Shown: positions 62,901 to 64,000 of the stretch, piece by piece
How positions within the stretch are numbered: position 1 is the first letter of the stretch
Layout: each line of letters starts with the position of its first letter
Source: Struthio camelus
Lineage: Eukaryota > Chordata > Aves > Struthioniformes > Struthionidae
Assembly: GCF_040807025.1 (NCBI RefSeq)
Contig: NC_090952.1
Coordinates: 5,968,001 to 6,032,000, forward strand
DNA length: 64,000 bases
Direction of reading: 5' to 3'
Position numbers and translations under genes: made by a program
Notes under the pieces: model-generated
Seen by the model: only the letters and a program-made list of their open reading frames with translations
Database searches by the model: none
Told to the model about the DNA's origin: nothing

Positions 62901-64000
62901 AACCACTCCGCCGAGCCTCAAACAACACCGTCGGGGCTGAAACCACTGTGCCAGGACCAAAACCACTCCGTCGGGGCAGAAACCACTCCGTCAGGCTGAA
63001 AAGCACTGCATCAGGCCGAAAACCACTCCGCCAGGGCCAAAACCAATCAGTCGGGGCTGAAAGCGTTCCACCAGGGCCAAAACCACTCCGCCGACATTAA
63101 AACCACTGCATCAAGCCTAAAACCACTCCGTCGGGGCTGAAACCACTCCGCCGAGCCTAAAACCACTGCGTCGGGGCTGAAACCACTCCGCCGAGCCTAA
63201 AACCACTCTGTCGGGGCAGAAGCTACTCCGCCGAGCCTGAAACTACTCCGTCGGGCCTGAAACCACTGTGCCAGGACCAAAACGAATCCGTCGGGGCTGA
63301 AACCACCCCGTCGGGGCTGAAACCACTCCGCCGAGCCTAAAACCACTCCGTCGGGGCTGAAAGCACTCCGTCAGGGGGAAATCCACTCCATCAAGCCTAA
63401 AACCAGTGCGTCGGGGCTGAAACGACTCGGCTGAACTTAAAACCACTCCGTCGGGGCTGAAACCACTCCACCGAGCCTAAAACAACTCCGTCGGGGCCGA
63501 AACCACTGCGCCAAGCCTAAAACCACTCCGCCGGGGCTAAAACCACTCCGTCAGGGCCAAAACCACTCCGCAGAGCCTAAAACCACACCGTCGGGTCTGA
63601 AACCACTCCGCCGAGCCTAAAACCACTGCGTCGGAACTGAAACCACTCCGCCGAGCCTGAAACCATTCCGTCGGGGCTGAAACCACTCCGCCGAGCCTGA
63701 AACCATTCCGTCGGGGCTGAAACCACTCCGCCGAGCCTAAAAACTGCGTCGGGGCTGAAACCACTCCGCCGAGCCTAAAACCACTGCGTCGGGGCTGAAA
63801 CCACTCCGCCAGGGCCAAAACCACTCAGCTGACATTAAGACCACTCCGCCAAGCCTAAAACCACTGCGTCGGGGCTGAAACCACTCCGCCGAGCCTGAAA
63901 CCACTCCGTCGGGGCTGAAACCACTGCATCATGCCTAAAACAACTCCGTCAGGGCCAAAACCACTCCACCAGTGCTGAAACCACTCCGGCAAGCCTAAAT
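56943..64000. repeat. Satellite super-repeat 2 (partial, cut by window end)
   Basis: This continues the same pattern, with 18-bp monomers beginning at 56943, 59521, 62139 and 63737. The first two match super-repeat 1 at an offset of 11,350 bp, the next two at 10,970 bp. The 380-bp change equals a local duplication present only in super-repeat 1 (about 48881-49620). Confidence 0.9.

Larger units (their letters stand above)
42850..64000. repeat. 20-bp satellite, about 1,050 monomers, runs past window end
   Basis: The sequence is made of 20-bp monomers of two main types: CTGAAACCACTCCGTCGGGG and CTAAAACCACTCCGCCGAGC, often alternating to give a 40-bp dimer, with minor types (for example a CCAAAACCACTCC[AG]CC variant). 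Each monomer carries one A-tract and up to three CpGs. From about 44500 on, long blocks recur as higher-order repeats. The first ~1-2 kb is more irregular. On the minus strand, three monomers make a 20-residue peptide period (WFQPRRSGF-like), producing many short open frames without coding meaning. I do not recognise this satellite as a named family. Confidence 0.97.

Noticed and set aside
42441-63824. Dozens of 60-200-codon minus-strand frames with WFQPRRSGF-like repeats
   Set aside because: A 20-bp unit gives a 60-bp (20-residue) peptide period in any frame lacking stops. Recurrence follows the satellite, and there is no codon signal or start context.
42850-64000. CRISPR array or other prokaryotic repeat system
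   Set aside because: The 20-bp units are directly adjacent with no unique spacers, and the window is clearly eukaryotic.
42850-64000. Identity with the known ~41-bp chicken nuclear-membrane (CNM-type) repeats
   Set aside because: The 40-bp dimer length is similar, but the monomer lacks the paired A and T clusters I associate with that family. I could not confirm a match without a search.

Overview
The window looks like vertebrate, most likely avian, genomic DNA. It has short GC-rich introns with GT-AG borders, an AATAAA poly(A) signal, a CpG-island promoter and large tandem-repeat blocks, which together suggest a gene-dense, GC-rich bird (micro)chromosome. The bird assignment is an inference. 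No bacterial operons, CRISPR arrays, tRNAs or rRNAs are visible.

Positions 1-34134 are a head-to-tail array of a ~13.0-kb unit. The window holds the tail of one unit (1-8132) and two full units (8133-21139 and 21140-34134). The copies are almost identical: I could spot only a handful of substitutions plus length changes in homopolymers and a CTCTG microsatellite. Each full unit carries one multi-exon plus-strand gene of the ATAD2 family (AAA+ ATPase, chromatin-associated). I resolved 19 exons per gene with consistent splice phases (about 821 residues from the first recognisable exon to the stop). The first AAA domain keeps Walker A, Walker B, the sensor Asn and the Arg finger. The second is degenerate, as is normal in this family. 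The bromodomain that normally follows the second AAA domain is missing. Three tandem related exons encode the region before the AAA module. Upstream of each full gene is a minus-strand, frame-broken coding-like relic that I could not identify.

The array stops abruptly at about 34134 inside a diverging 31-bp minisatellite (34135 to about 38150). After it come a GC-rich segment with one weak candidate exon, a ~255-bp fold-back palindrome centred near 38954, an unassigned stretch, and a CpG island (about 41230-42620). The island contains a likely bidirectional promoter: an ATG within a YY1-like motif on the minus strand (41734) and a short coding first exon on the plus strand (41942-41971), separated by three evenly spaced CCAAT boxes.

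From about 42850 to the end (over 21 kb, roughly 1,050 monomers) the sequence is a 20-bp satellite. It has nested organisation: 20-bp monomers of two alternating types, higher-order repeats of about 1.56-3.0 kb, each marked by a single 18-bp monomer, and a super-period of about 11 kb. If the plus-strand exon at 41942 is real, this satellite lies in its first intron or directly downstream. The strongest candidates for something undescribed are the bromodomain-less, tandemly amplified ATAD2-like gene and the hierarchical 20-bp satellite.
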